A stretch of DNA of 5,274 nucleotides from JBDRGC01 sp043818215 (GCA_043818215.1 JBDRGC010000467.1:1-5274), one strand, 5' to 3'. Positions 1 through 4,998 are shown, counted from the first letter of the stretch. Made by a program: numbers and translations. Notes: generated by a model from the sequence alone, not told the origin.

Positions 1-1
1 G

Positions 2-769
2 GAGTTGCTCTTCGTTCCGGTCGAGAACACCTTTGGTTACTTTGCCGCCACACGCCATTATCTGGATCGGCATGGTATTCCAGTGGCTTTCTACAGCGAC
101 AAACACGGCATTTTCAAGATCAATGCCAAGAATGCTCTCTCTGGATCCGGTTTGACCCAGTTTGGAAGGGGCATGAAGCATTTAGACATCGAGATTATTT
201 GCGCTAACACTCCCCAGGCTAAAGGACGCGTTGAGCGCGTCAACGAAACTTTACAAGATCGGTTGGTAAAAGAACTGCGCTTACAGAATATCAATACGAT
301 CGAGGCCGCCAATGACTTTACTCCCGAGTACATCGAAGACTTCAATCGTCGCTTTGCTGTCCAACCCCGCAGCAACCATGACGCTCATCTCCCCCTGTTA
401 TTCTCCAAAGATGAACTCGATATCATCTTCTCTCTCCAAGAGACACGCATCCTTTCAAAGAACCTCACCTTGCAGTACCACAAGGTGATCTACCAGATAC
501 AAACCACTCGTCCTACCTATGCCTTGCGCAAATCCCAGGTCACTGTGTGCGAGAACGCCCAGGGCAAAATCGCCATCCTTTACAAGGGTAAACCCTTGAA
601 GTACTCCATCTTTCACAAGCAACAACGCCAGGCCGAGGTGGTCATGTCCAAAGAAATCGATACTCATCTCGAGAAGAAAAATAAGCTCCATAAACCTGCT
701 CATGACCACCCCTGGCGTCAATATGGCCGCAAATTCAATGGCAAACCCACCCAGGAAACTACCTCCTAA
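2..769 (+). CDS. ISNCY-family (IS1202-like) DDE transposase, 5'-truncated by the window edge
   Basis: This is the C-terminal part of a cut-and-paste DDE transposase with an rve-type RNase H-like integrase core; it catalyses strand transfer of its own IS ends. The frame is already open at base 2 (codon GAG, then TTG at 5). That TTG is not the real start, because the preceding core with the first catalytic Asp lies outside the window. Numbering residues from the TTG, VAFYSDKHGIFKIN (27-40) holds the second acidic residue, Asp32. QAKGRVERVNETLQDRLVKE (71-90) holds the catalytic Glu77 in the usual A-K-G-R-V-E context. The tail, with KNLTLQYHKVIYQI (about 152-165) and a basic end rich in Lys, His and Arg (about 220-246), fits the C-terminal part of ISNCY transposases and is probably involved in DNA contact. 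The frame ends cleanly at TAA (767-769). No frameshift or internal stop is visible. The assignment to ISNCY rather than another rve family is from memory of characteristic segments. Confidence 0.88.
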   Translation, partial: ELLFVPVENTFGYFAATRHYLDRHGIPVAFYSDKHGIFKINAKNALSGSGLTQFGRGMKHLDIEIICANTPQAKGRVERVNETLQDRLVKELRLQNINTIEAANDFTPEYIEDFNRRFAVQPRSNHDAHLPLLFSKDELDIIFSLQETRILSKNLTLQYHKVIYQIQTTRPTYALRKSQVTVCENAQGKIAILYKGKPLKYSIFHKQQRQAEVVMSKEIDTHLEKKNKLHKPAHDHPWRQYGRKFNGKPTQETTS

Positions 770-820
770 AACAGCGATTGCGCTACAATGGCGTTATGCG
801 TTTATCGCTTTGTGGACTAC

Positions 821-867
821 CGGCAGGGCAGAAAAAAGGGCAGAACGATTTCCGCTCTGCCCTGCCG
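821..867 (+). repeat. Hairpin with two alternative 5' arms behind the transposase gene
   Basis: CGGCAGGGCAGA at 821-832 is perfectly complementary to TCTGCCCTGCCG at 856-867, a 12-base-pair stem. A second, shorter arm, GGGCAGA at 838-844, can pair with the same 3' arm (856-862), so the two hairpins exclude each other. It sits 52 bases after the transposase stop. A transcription-stopping or transcript-protecting role for the transposase mRNA is possible, but no T-run follows the stem (TATAGTCACC), so it is not a standard intrinsic terminator. Confidence 0.6.
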
Positions 868-872
868 TATAG

Positions 873-972
873 TCACCTAAGCGGCGCTCGGGTCGCTTAT
901 CATCCCGTAGCGAAGCGGAGTGGACGCCAGCGGTGCCCGATCCTCCGTCTAGGTGATACAATTCTATCACCT
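873..972 (+). other. Structured non-coding tail of the IS with nested and competing stems
   Basis: Several complementary segments nest here. TCACCTA (873-879) pairs with TAGGTGA (950-956) as an outer stem. CGG (882-884) pairs with CCG (945-947), TCGGG (888-892) with CCCGA (936-940), and TCGCT (893-897) with AGCGA (909-913). The 3' strand of the outer stem can instead pair downstream: AGGTGATA (951-958) with TATCACCT (965-972), an 8-base-pair stem with a 6-base loop. No credible protein is encoded. Whether it acts as RNA (for example in transposase expression) or as folded single-stranded DNA cannot be told from one copy. Confidence 0.45.
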
Positions 973-990
973 CTCTGTCCTGCTTGGACA

Positions 991-1039
991 GGACATTTTA
1001 ACTTGGGAGAAAATAGGACATCTCTACTTTGGGCTGACA
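991..1039 (+). repeat. Right terminal region of the IS with iterated transposase-site-like motif
   Basis: Two related direct motifs lie 25 bases apart: GGACATTTTAACTTGGG (991-1007) and GGACATCTCTACTTTGGG (1016-1033). Both have GGACAT, then pyrimidine/A-rich DNA, then ACTT(T)GGG. The distal copy ends in CTGACA, which I take as the IS tip. Such iterated terminal motifs are expected to be transposase binding sites. Just upstream, CTGTCC (975-980) and GGACAG (986-991) form a short inverted repeat that overlaps the first motif by one base. The left-end counterpart is not in the window. Confidence 0.6.
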
Positions 1040-1134
1040 GCTTGCCGCAATTCAACAATACTCAGAAAATAATTCTTTCGATTTACTATGGAATGAGAAT
1101 TAAATAACTTGCGCGTTTGTATCCTAACGCGAGC

Positions 1135-1297
1135 GCCGGTTGAGTAGCGGAGGCACACGCTTTTTGTGCCATAGCGTACACCTGCACTGCGTGTGGCGCA
1201 AGTGTCGAAACCCAGCGGATTATAGCAAATTAGCCCATTTTCAATCACCGTTTGGTTTCGATATGGCTCTCTGTACCTCAGAGCCTACTCAACCGGC
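1135..1297. repeat. Inverted pair of GGTTGAGTAG...TCGAAACC repeat elements
   Basis: The outer arms GCCGGTTGAGTAG (1135-1147) and CTACTCAACCGGC (1285-1297) are a perfect 13-base inverted repeat. The inner arms TCGAAACC (1205-1212) and GGTTTCGA (1254-1261) are a second, perfect 8-base inverted repeat. The simplest reading is two copies of one interspersed element (start GGTTGAGTAG, end TCGAAACC) in opposite orientation. The left copy (about 1135-1212) is longer and contains its own hairpin, CACACGC (1154-1160) with GCGTGTG (1189-1195). The right copy (about 1254-1297, minus strand) is shorter. I recall GGTTGAGTAG...TCGAAACC repeats as common between genes in some GC-rich bacteria. Confidence 0.65.
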
Positions 1298-1340
1298 ACT
1301 ACACCTAAATTTGCAATTGGGCAGGTTATTTAATTCCCGT

Positions 1341-1566
1341 TCCTTCGCGAAGTGCGCGGAGAGCGCAGAGTTTCTACGTATCCTCTTCAAAAGTAATGGG
1401 AGATGTAGCCGAGATTTCCACACCTGCCCTGGCGGGCGGTGCCAGGGTATCTCGCTCCGCACGGGGTATGGAAACCCCGCCTACAATGGTTTTTACCCTG
1501 CAATACGGAAAGGAGACGTTTCTACTTTGTTTTTCTCCGCGCTCTTTGCGTTCTCTGCGGTAAAAT
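1341..1566. repeat. Inverted pair of GCGCGGAGA/GCGCAGAG-type repeats
   Basis: On the + strand the left arm reads GTGCGCGGAGAGCGCAGAG (1352-1370), preceded by the palindrome CTTCGCGAAG (1343-1352). On the minus strand the right arm (about 1532-1566) reads ACCGCAGAGAACGCAAAGA followed by GCGCGGAGA. Both are built from the same GCGCGGAGA and CGCAGAGA words facing each other. Similar words are widespread between genes of several environmental bacterial groups. The arms enclose 1371-1531, so the whole could be one non-autonomous element, or two independent insertions of a common repeat. Confidence 0.5.
1404..1485. repeat. Hairpin (MITE- or REP-like) element with 16-base imperfect terminal inverted repeats
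   Basis: TGTAGCCGAGATTTCC (1404-1419) and GGAAACCCCGCCTACA (1470-1485) pair at 13 of 16 positions as terminal inverted repeats. Inside, CCCTGGC (1427-1433) and GCCAGGG (1441-1447) form a perfect 7-base-pair stem with a 7-base loop. CGGGG (1462-1466) and CCCCG (1475-1479) form a second small stem that competes with the right terminal arm. It encodes nothing. The combination of terminal repeats and GC-rich internal hairpin fits a small non-autonomous or REP-type element. Confidence 0.5.
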
Positions 1567-1572
1567 AGATAT
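1561..1572 (+). promoter_or_regulatory. Possible -10 box directly before the fructokinase start (leaderless transcript?)
   Basis: TAAAAT at 1561-1566 differs from TATAAT at one position and lies 6 bases before the ATG at 1573, so transcription would begin at about the A of the start codon. No purine-rich ribosome binding site precedes the ATG. Both points fit a leaderless mRNA. There is no good -35 hexamer at the expected distance, because that DNA is the GC-rich repeat arm, so this is a weak call. Confidence 0.3.
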
Positions 1573-2466
1573 ATGACAAAACTATTTGGCGGCATCGAAG
1601 CTGGAGGCACAAAATTCGTTTGCGCAGTTGGCACCGGCCCCGAAGATATACGGGCAGAAACGCATTTCCCAACCACTACCCCGGCAGAAACCCTCGGCAG
1701 AGCAATTGCCTTCCTTTGGGAGCAGCACGCAAAATCCCCTCTGGAAGCCATTGGAATCGCTACCTTTGGCCCGGTGGATTTGAATCCCGTTTCCAAAACC
1801 TATGGATACATCACCGCAACGCCCAAGCCAGACTGGTCGCAGACTGATTTCGCCGGAGTCATCAAATATATTTTTGGGCCGAAAGTCGGCTTCGATACGG
1901 ACGTCAACGGGGCGCTTTTAGGCGAACACCGCTGGGGCGCGGCCCAAGGTTTGGAAAATGCCATTTATCTCACCATCGGAACCGGGATTGGCGGCGGGGC
2001 AATGGTAAATGGGCAACTCGTTCACGGCCTGGTTCACCCCGAAATGGGGCACCTGCCCCTGCCTCACGATTGGCAGGCCGACCCCTTCCCGGGGCTTTGT
2101 CCGTTTCACGGGGATTGTTTCGAAGGCATGGCCTCTGGCCCGGCTATCGAAGCGCGCTGGGGACAAAGAGCGAAAACCCTCCCAGCAGATCATCCCGCCT
2201 GGGAACTGGAAGCTCATTATTTGGCATTGGCGCTGCACACGTTCGTATGTGTGCTATCGCCGCAGCGCATCATTTTAGGTGGGGGCATCATGAATCAACG
2301 CCATCTCTTCCCCCTGGTGCGGCAAAAAACTCTCGCCTCGCTCAACGGCTACGTCAAACACGACCAATTGCTCAATCACATCGACAGCTTTATCGTTCCC
2401 CCCGGCTTAGGCAACCGGGCCGGTGTTCTGGGGGCTATTGCTTTGGCGCAAGCCATCCCAGGCTGA
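1573..2466 (+). CDS. ROK-family sugar kinase, probably fructokinase (EC 2.7.1.4)
   Basis: This is a cytoplasmic kinase predicted to convert fructose plus ATP to fructose 6-phosphate. At 297 residues it has the usual length for bacterial ROK fructokinases such as Bacillus YdhR. The N-terminal phosphate-binding segment FGGIEAGGTKFVCAVG covers residues 5-20. IGIATFGPVDL (60-70) is the second nucleotide-binding region. FDTDVNGALLGE (107-118) contains the probable catalytic base Asp110. The ROK zinc site is present: HPEMGH (155-160) gives His160, and CPFHGDC (176-182) gives Cys176, His179 and Cys182. This C-x2-H-x2-C form, followed by EGMASGPAIEARWG, is the fructokinase-like variant rather than the CxCGxxGC of glucokinases. 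LGGGIM (235-240) and GLGNRAGVLGAIALA (278-292) close the fold. The ATG at 1573 puts the glycine motif where the family has it. No Shine-Dalgarno sequence is seen. The gene is alone on its strand, with no sugar transporter or regulator beside it, and its last 32 bases overlap the end of tex. Mannose or glucose as substrate cannot be excluded. Confidence 0.9.
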   Translation: MTKLFGGIEAGGTKFVCAVGTGPEDIRAETHFPTTTPAETLGRAIAFLWEQHAKSPLEAIGIATFGPVDLNPVSKTYGYITATPKPDWSQTDFAGVIKYIFGPKVGFDTDVNGALLGEHRWGAAQGLENAIYLTIGTGIGGGAMVNGQLVHGLVHPEMGHLPLPHDWQADPFPGLCPFHGDCFEGMASGPAIEARWGQRAKTLPADHPAWELEAHYLALALHTFVCVLSPQRIILGGGIMNQRHLFPLVRQKTLASLNGYVKHDQLLNHIDSFIVPPGLGNRAGVLGAIALAQAIPG

Positions 2467-4600
2467 TCCGGCCGCGCTCGGCTTCCACTTTCGATATTTC
2501 CACATCCAGCACATCGCCGATGCTCAAGCGCGCCCCGCGGGGGATTTGCGAGCGGTGCAGCAGCCCATCTTGTTTGACGCCGATATCGACAAAGGTGCCG
2601 AAATCCACCACGTTGCGAACCGTGCCCCGCAGCCGCATCCCCGCTGCCAAGTCTTCCATTTTAAGCACGTCCGAACGCAGGATGGGAGCCGGCAGATCGG
2701 CGCGCGGGTCGCGACCGGGGCGGATGAGTTGCTCGAAGATGTCTTCCAGGGTGGGGATGCCGGTTCCTAATTCGTTGGCGAGTTCCTCCGATGAGATGCG
2801 GGAACGGAGGCTGTTGAGGGCTGATTCGCGTTCCTGGGGCAGACTGCCAACCTCCAGGCCGGCGCGTGCCAGCACCGCTTCGGCAACGGGATAACTCTCC
2901 GGGTGAATGGCAGACGCGTCCAACGGGTTTTTCCCATCCCGAATACGTAAAAATCCCGCCGCTTGCTGGAAGGCTTTCGGCCCGAGGCCGGCAACGTCTT
3001 GCAGGGATTTGCGGTGGGGGAATGGGCCGTGAGTGTCGCGGTGGGCCACAATACGCGCAGCCAGTTTGGGGCCGATGCCAGAAACGTGCGCCAGCAAGGC
3101 AGGCGAGGCTGTATTGACGTCTACGCCAACCTGGTTGACTACGCTTTCGACCACCGTGTCGAGGGCGCACGCCATCTCTTTTTGGTCGACATCGTGCTGG
3201 TACATGCCCACGCCGATGGCTTGGGGGTCGATTTTGACCAACTCGGCGAGGGGGTCTTGCACCCGGCGGGCGATGGATACCGCCCCGCGCATTGATACGT
3301 CCATTCCGGGTAGTTCGGCGCGCGCCAGAGGGGAGGCGGAATAGACGCTGGCACCGGCTTCGGAGACGATGAGGTAGTGGAGATTGGGGATTGGTAGATT
3401 GGTAGTTGGGAAATTGGTGATGAGGTCGGCGATGAGTTGTTCGGTTTCGCGGGAGGCGGTTCCGTTGCCGATGGTGATGAGGGTGACGTCGTGGCGGGTG
3501 ATGAGTTCGGAGAGAATTTCCAGGGTGCGGTCGCGCTGTTTTTGCGGCGGGTGGGGGTAGATGGTGGCAGTGTCAAGGGGTTCGCCAGTGGGGTCTACCA
3601 CGGCGACTTTGCAGCCGGTGCGGAAACCGGGGTCAATGCCCATAACAACGTGGCCCGACAGCGGCGGCTGACTGAGCAGGGCGCGCAGATTGGTGGCGAA
3701 TACGTTGATGGCGTGGGTTTCGGCTTCCTCGGTGAGGCTGCGGCGGAGGTCGCGCTCGATGGCGGGGAGCAGCAGGCGGCCGGCGGCGTCCTCGGCGGCG
3801 AGTTCCATTTGCGGTGCCAGAGGGGAGCGGTGGTCGGGTGGGAAGCTGTTGTTGACCGCGTAACGCCAATCCCGCTCGGTGATGTCCAATTTGACGCGCA
3901 GGACTTTTTCTTTTTCGCCGCGATTGAGGGCCAGGATTTGGTGGGGGCGCAGGCGGTCGAGGCGGTATTCGAACTCGTAGTAATTCTGATAAACGCCGCG
4001 CGGGTCTTCAGCCTTTTTGATTTTCTCAGATTGTTGGATTCCCCATTGAGCGGCTTTCTTGCGGGTCAAACGGCGCACGTCGGGATTGTCGCTGATGGTC
4101 TCGGCGACGATGTCACGGGCTCCAGCCCAGGCATCTTCGAGGGTAGGGACATCAGCGTTGAGGTAGGCTTGGGCCAGTTCGTCAAGCGATTTGGAAAACT
4201 GCTCTACGGGTTGCTGGAGGATCAAATCGGCCAGGGGCTGCAAGCCTTTCTCGCGGGCTGCGCTGGCCCGCGTTTTGCGTTTGGGTTTGTAGGGTTGGTA
4301 GATATCTTCCAGCGCGGTGCGCGTCTCGGCAGACAAGATGGCGGCTTTGAGTTCTTCCGTCAGCTTTCCCTGCTCGGTGATGGTTTTGAGCACCGTTTCA
4401 CGACGCGCGTCGAGGGCGCGCAGCTTGTCGAGTAGGTCTCTGACTGCGCGGAGTTGCTCTTCGTCCAACCCGCCGGTGGCTTCCTTGCGATAGCGAGCGA
4501 TGAAGGGAATGGTGTTTTCCGCGTCAAGCAGCTCGACCACGGCGGTGACTTGCTGTGGCCGGATGTTGAGTTGGGTGGCGATTTTGGTTGGGTTGGTCAT
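2435..4600 (-). CDS. tex: Tex-family RNA-binding transcription accessory protein
   Basis: Tex is a cytoplasmic nucleic-acid-binding protein related to eukaryotic Spt6. It is linked to transcription and to stress or toxin-gene expression in several bacteria. At 721 residues it is close to the usual length (Pseudomonas about 785). The Tex N-terminal helical region occupies about 1-190, with IPFIARYRKEATGGLDEEQL (31-50) and YQPYKPKRKTRASAAREKGL (101-120), both strongly conserved. The YqgF/RuvC-like RNase H fold begins near 315 with GHVVMGIDPGFRTGCKVAVV and includes IGNGTASRET and VSEAGASVYSAS. Helix-hairpin-helix repeats lie at about 488-560 (VSGIGPKLAARIVAHRD, then VAGLGPKAFQQAAGFLRI). A C-terminal S1 RNA-binding domain spans about 650-716 (GTVRNVVDFGTFVDIGVKQD...ISLGWL). 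The ATG at 4600 gives the normal N-terminus; no alternative ATG, GTG or TTG lies in frame in the preceding 120 bases. There is no Shine-Dalgarno sequence: the leader is the pyrimidine-rich CTCCAAT repeat. A short extra loop encoded by degenerate repeat DNA lies in the RNase H domain (3379-3417). The gene converges on the fructokinase and overlaps it by 32 bases. Confidence 0.96.
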   Translation of the reverse strand: MTNPTKIATQLNIRPQQVTAVVELLDAENTIPFIARYRKEATGGLDEEQLRAVRDLLDKLRALDARRETVLKTITEQGKLTEELKAAILSAETRTALEDIYQPYKPKRKTRASAAREKGLQPLADLILQQPVEQFSKSLDELAQAYLNADVPTLEDAWAGARDIVAETISDNPDVRRLTRKKAAQWGIQQSEKIKKAEDPRGVYQNYYEFEYRLDRLRPHQILALNRGEKEKVLRVKLDITERDWRYAVNNSFPPDHRSPLAPQMELAAEDAAGRLLLPAIERDLRRSLTEEAETHAINVFATNLRALLSQPPLSGHVVMGIDPGFRTGCKVAVVDPTGEPLDTATIYPHPPQKQRDRTLEILSELITRHDVTLITIGNGTASRETEQLIADLITNFPTTNLPIPNLHYLIVSEAGASVYSASPLARAELPGMDVSMRGAVSIARRVQDPLAELVKIDPQAIGVGMYQHDVDQKEMACALDTVVESVVNQVGVDVNTASPALLAHVSGIGPKLAARIVAHRDTHGPFPHRKSLQDVAGLGPKAFQQAAGFLRIRDGKNPLDASAIHPESYPVAEAVLARAGLEVGSLPQERESALNSLRSRISSEELANELGTGIPTLEDIFEQLIRPGRDPRADLPAPILRSDVLKMEDLAAGMRLRGTVRNVVDFGTFVDIGVKQDGLLHRSQIPRGARLSIGDVLDVEISKVEAERGRISLGWLAPKQ
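3379..3417 (-). repeat. Degenerate CCAAT(C)T repeat tract inside the tex coding sequence
   Basis: On the tex strand this reads as five imperfect 7-8 base units: CCAATTTC, CCAACTA, CCAATCTA, CCAATCC, CCAATCT, then CC. The units resemble the CTCCAAT tandem repeat in the tex leader and its flank TTTACCAATCTCCAAT, and they run in the same orientation. The tract encodes NFPTTNLPIPNL (about residues 395-407), between IADLIT and HYLIVSEAG in the RNase H domain. From memory, other Tex proteins are about five residues shorter here. The reading frame is intact. Confidence 0.6.
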
Positions 4601-4611
4601 AGGGATTGGAA

Positions 4612-4693
4612 ATTGGAGATTGGAGATTGGAGATTGGAGATTGGAGATTGGAGATTGGAGATTGGAGATTGGAGATTGGAGATTGGAGATTGG
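4612..4693. repeat. Perfect 7-base tandem repeat (ATTGGAG x 11) in the tex leader
   Basis: Eleven identical consecutive copies of ATTGGAG fill 4612-4688, followed by a partial unit ATTGG (4689-4693). Diverged units flank it on both sides: GGATTGGAA at 4603-4611, and ATTGGT, GGATTGGGG up to about 4711. On the tex strand the unit reads CTCCAAT and ends 11 bases before the ATG. With no sequence divergence between copies, the array is likely young and variable in length. Seven is not a multiple of three and no reading frame on the tex strand has a stop within the unit, but no start codon lies upstream in it, so copy number should change leader length and not the Tex protein. Confidence 0.95.
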
Positions 4694-4727
4694 TAAATTG
4701 GTGGATTGGGGATTTTGGCCGCGGGGT

Positions 4728-4733
4728 ATTATA
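4728..4733 (-). promoter_or_regulatory. Candidate -10 box for tex
   Basis: On the minus strand the sequence CGGTTATAATACC contains a perfect TATAAT (4733 down to 4728). Transcription would start near 4721 and give a leader of about 120 bases that includes the whole 7-base repeat array. The -35 position falls in the edge of the palindromic element (about 4750-4756, CGCGTC on this strand) and does not match TTGACA, so the call rests on the -10 alone. Confidence 0.4.
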
Positions 4734-4737
4734 ACCG

Positions 4738-4823
4738 ATAGAACGCGGATGACGCGGATTCCGCGGATTTTATTTTTAAAGAATCCGCGGTGATCCGTTG
4801 CATCCGCGTCATCCGCGTTCTAT
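4738..4823. repeat. Large palindromic intergenic element (CGCGGATGACGCGGAT family)
   Basis: The outer 22-base arms starting ATAGAACGCGGATGACGC (4738-4759) and ending GCGTCATCCGCGTTCTAT (4802-4823) are perfectly complementary. A second perfect 9-base stem lies inside: CCGCGGATT (4761-4769) with AATCCGCGG (4782-4790), loop 4770-4781. The right side carries 11 extra bases (4791-4801, TGATCCGTTGC) against a single base on the left (4760), so the hairpin has one asymmetric bulge. The arms themselves repeat the word ACGCGGAT. I recall very similar elements scattered between genes in several environmental phyla. It separates the diverging tex and tRNA-Asp transcription units. Confidence 0.85.
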
Positions 4824-4883
4824 TGAGTAGTCTCCCATTTCCCCCCATTTTTGAGACGATACTCTATTTGCGGCAAAAACAAC

Positions 4884-4913
4884 TTGACGTGAGGGGGGAG
4901 CGTGTGATAAACT
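4884..4913 (+). promoter_or_regulatory. Promoter of tRNA-Asp
   Basis: TTGACG (4884-4889) matches five of six bases of the -35 consensus. After 16 bases comes GATAAA (4906-4911), preceded by TGT as an extended -10; TAAACT (4908-4913, 18-base spacer) is an alternative. Either predicts a start at about 4917-4921, a few bases before the mature tRNA 5' end at 4925. Confidence 0.6.
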
Positions 4914-4924
4914 ATTGTCCGTTC

Positions 4925-4998
4925 GGGGACGTGGTGTAGTGGTCTAACATGCCGGCCTGTCAAGCCGGAGATCGCGGGTTCAATCCCCGTCGTCCCCG
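4925..4998 (+). tRNA. tRNA-Asp, anticodon GUC
   Basis: A complete cloverleaf can be drawn. The acceptor stem is GGGGACG (4925-4931) with CGTCCCC (4991-4997), discriminator G4998. The D arm contains GTGTAGTGGTCTAACAT. The anticodon stem is CCGGC (4952-4956) with GCCGG (4964-4968), and the 7-base loop CTGTCAA holds anticodon GTC at 4959-4961. The T stem-loop is GCGGG-TTCAATC-CCCGT (4974-4990), closed by one G-U pair. The DNA continues CCT after the discriminator, so the CCA end is not encoded and must be added after transcription. It serves both Asp codons (GAC, GAU). Confidence 0.98.

Larger units (their letters stand above)
1..1039 (+). mobile_element. ISNCY/IS1202-like insertion sequence, left part outside the window
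   Basis: This is the right-hand part of an insertion sequence. It holds the C-terminal part of a DDE transposase (to 769), a non-coding tail of about 270 bases, and a terminal region with two copies of a GGACAT-type motif at 991-1007 and 1016-1033. I place the right end at about 1039, where the second motif finishes in GGGCTGACA, so the inverted-repeat tip read inward would be TGTCAGCCCAAAG. This resembles ISNCY ends as I remember them (TGTCA...CCAAA...ATGTCC). The left end, the transposase start and the other copy of the target duplication are outside the window, so the exact boundary and the duplication length cannot be checked. The transposase frame is uninterrupted here, so the element may still be active. 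Confidence 0.75.
1040..1572. other. Gene-free mosaic of short interspersed repeats
   Basis: This 533-base stretch between the IS end and the fructokinase carries no reading frame I believe: those that cross it run through repeats and resemble no family I know. About 95 AT-rich bases with nothing recognisable (1040-1134) come first. Then come a nested inverted pair of GGTTGAGTAG elements (1135-1297), an unassigned spacer, and a second inverted pair (1341-1370 with 1532-1566) that encloses a hairpin element (1404-1485). The right-hand arm runs almost into the fructokinase start codon. Confidence 0.6.

Noticed and set aside
778..1107. 109-codon frame starting in the IS tail
   Set aside because: It runs through the paired hairpin arms and out across the IS end, and it resembles no protein I know.
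1140..1796. Frames on both strands across the repeat mosaic (1140-1568 + and 1374-1796 -)
   Set aside because: They consist of inverted-repeat DNA, and the minus frame overlaps the conserved fructokinase N-terminus. There is no ribosome binding site or domain signal.
2401..2419. GC-rich hairpin (CCCGG with CCGGG) just past the tex stop as a tex terminator
   Set aside because: The stem is only 5 base pairs and no T-run follows on the tex strand. It lies in conserved fructokinase coding sequence.
3437..4435. 332-codon plus-strand frame opposite tex
   Set aside because: It lies wholly antisense to well-conserved tex and has a Gly/Val-rich composition typical of the opposite strand of a GC-rich gene. 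No family resemblance is seen.
4612..4693. CRISPR array
   Set aside because: The 7-base units are directly adjacent, with no spacers and no cas genes nearby.
4454..4793. Plus-strand frames encoding repeated GDWRLEI units
   Set aside because: They are the 7-base tandem repeat translated, joined to antisense tex. The unit has no stop in these frames, so an open frame is expected by chance.
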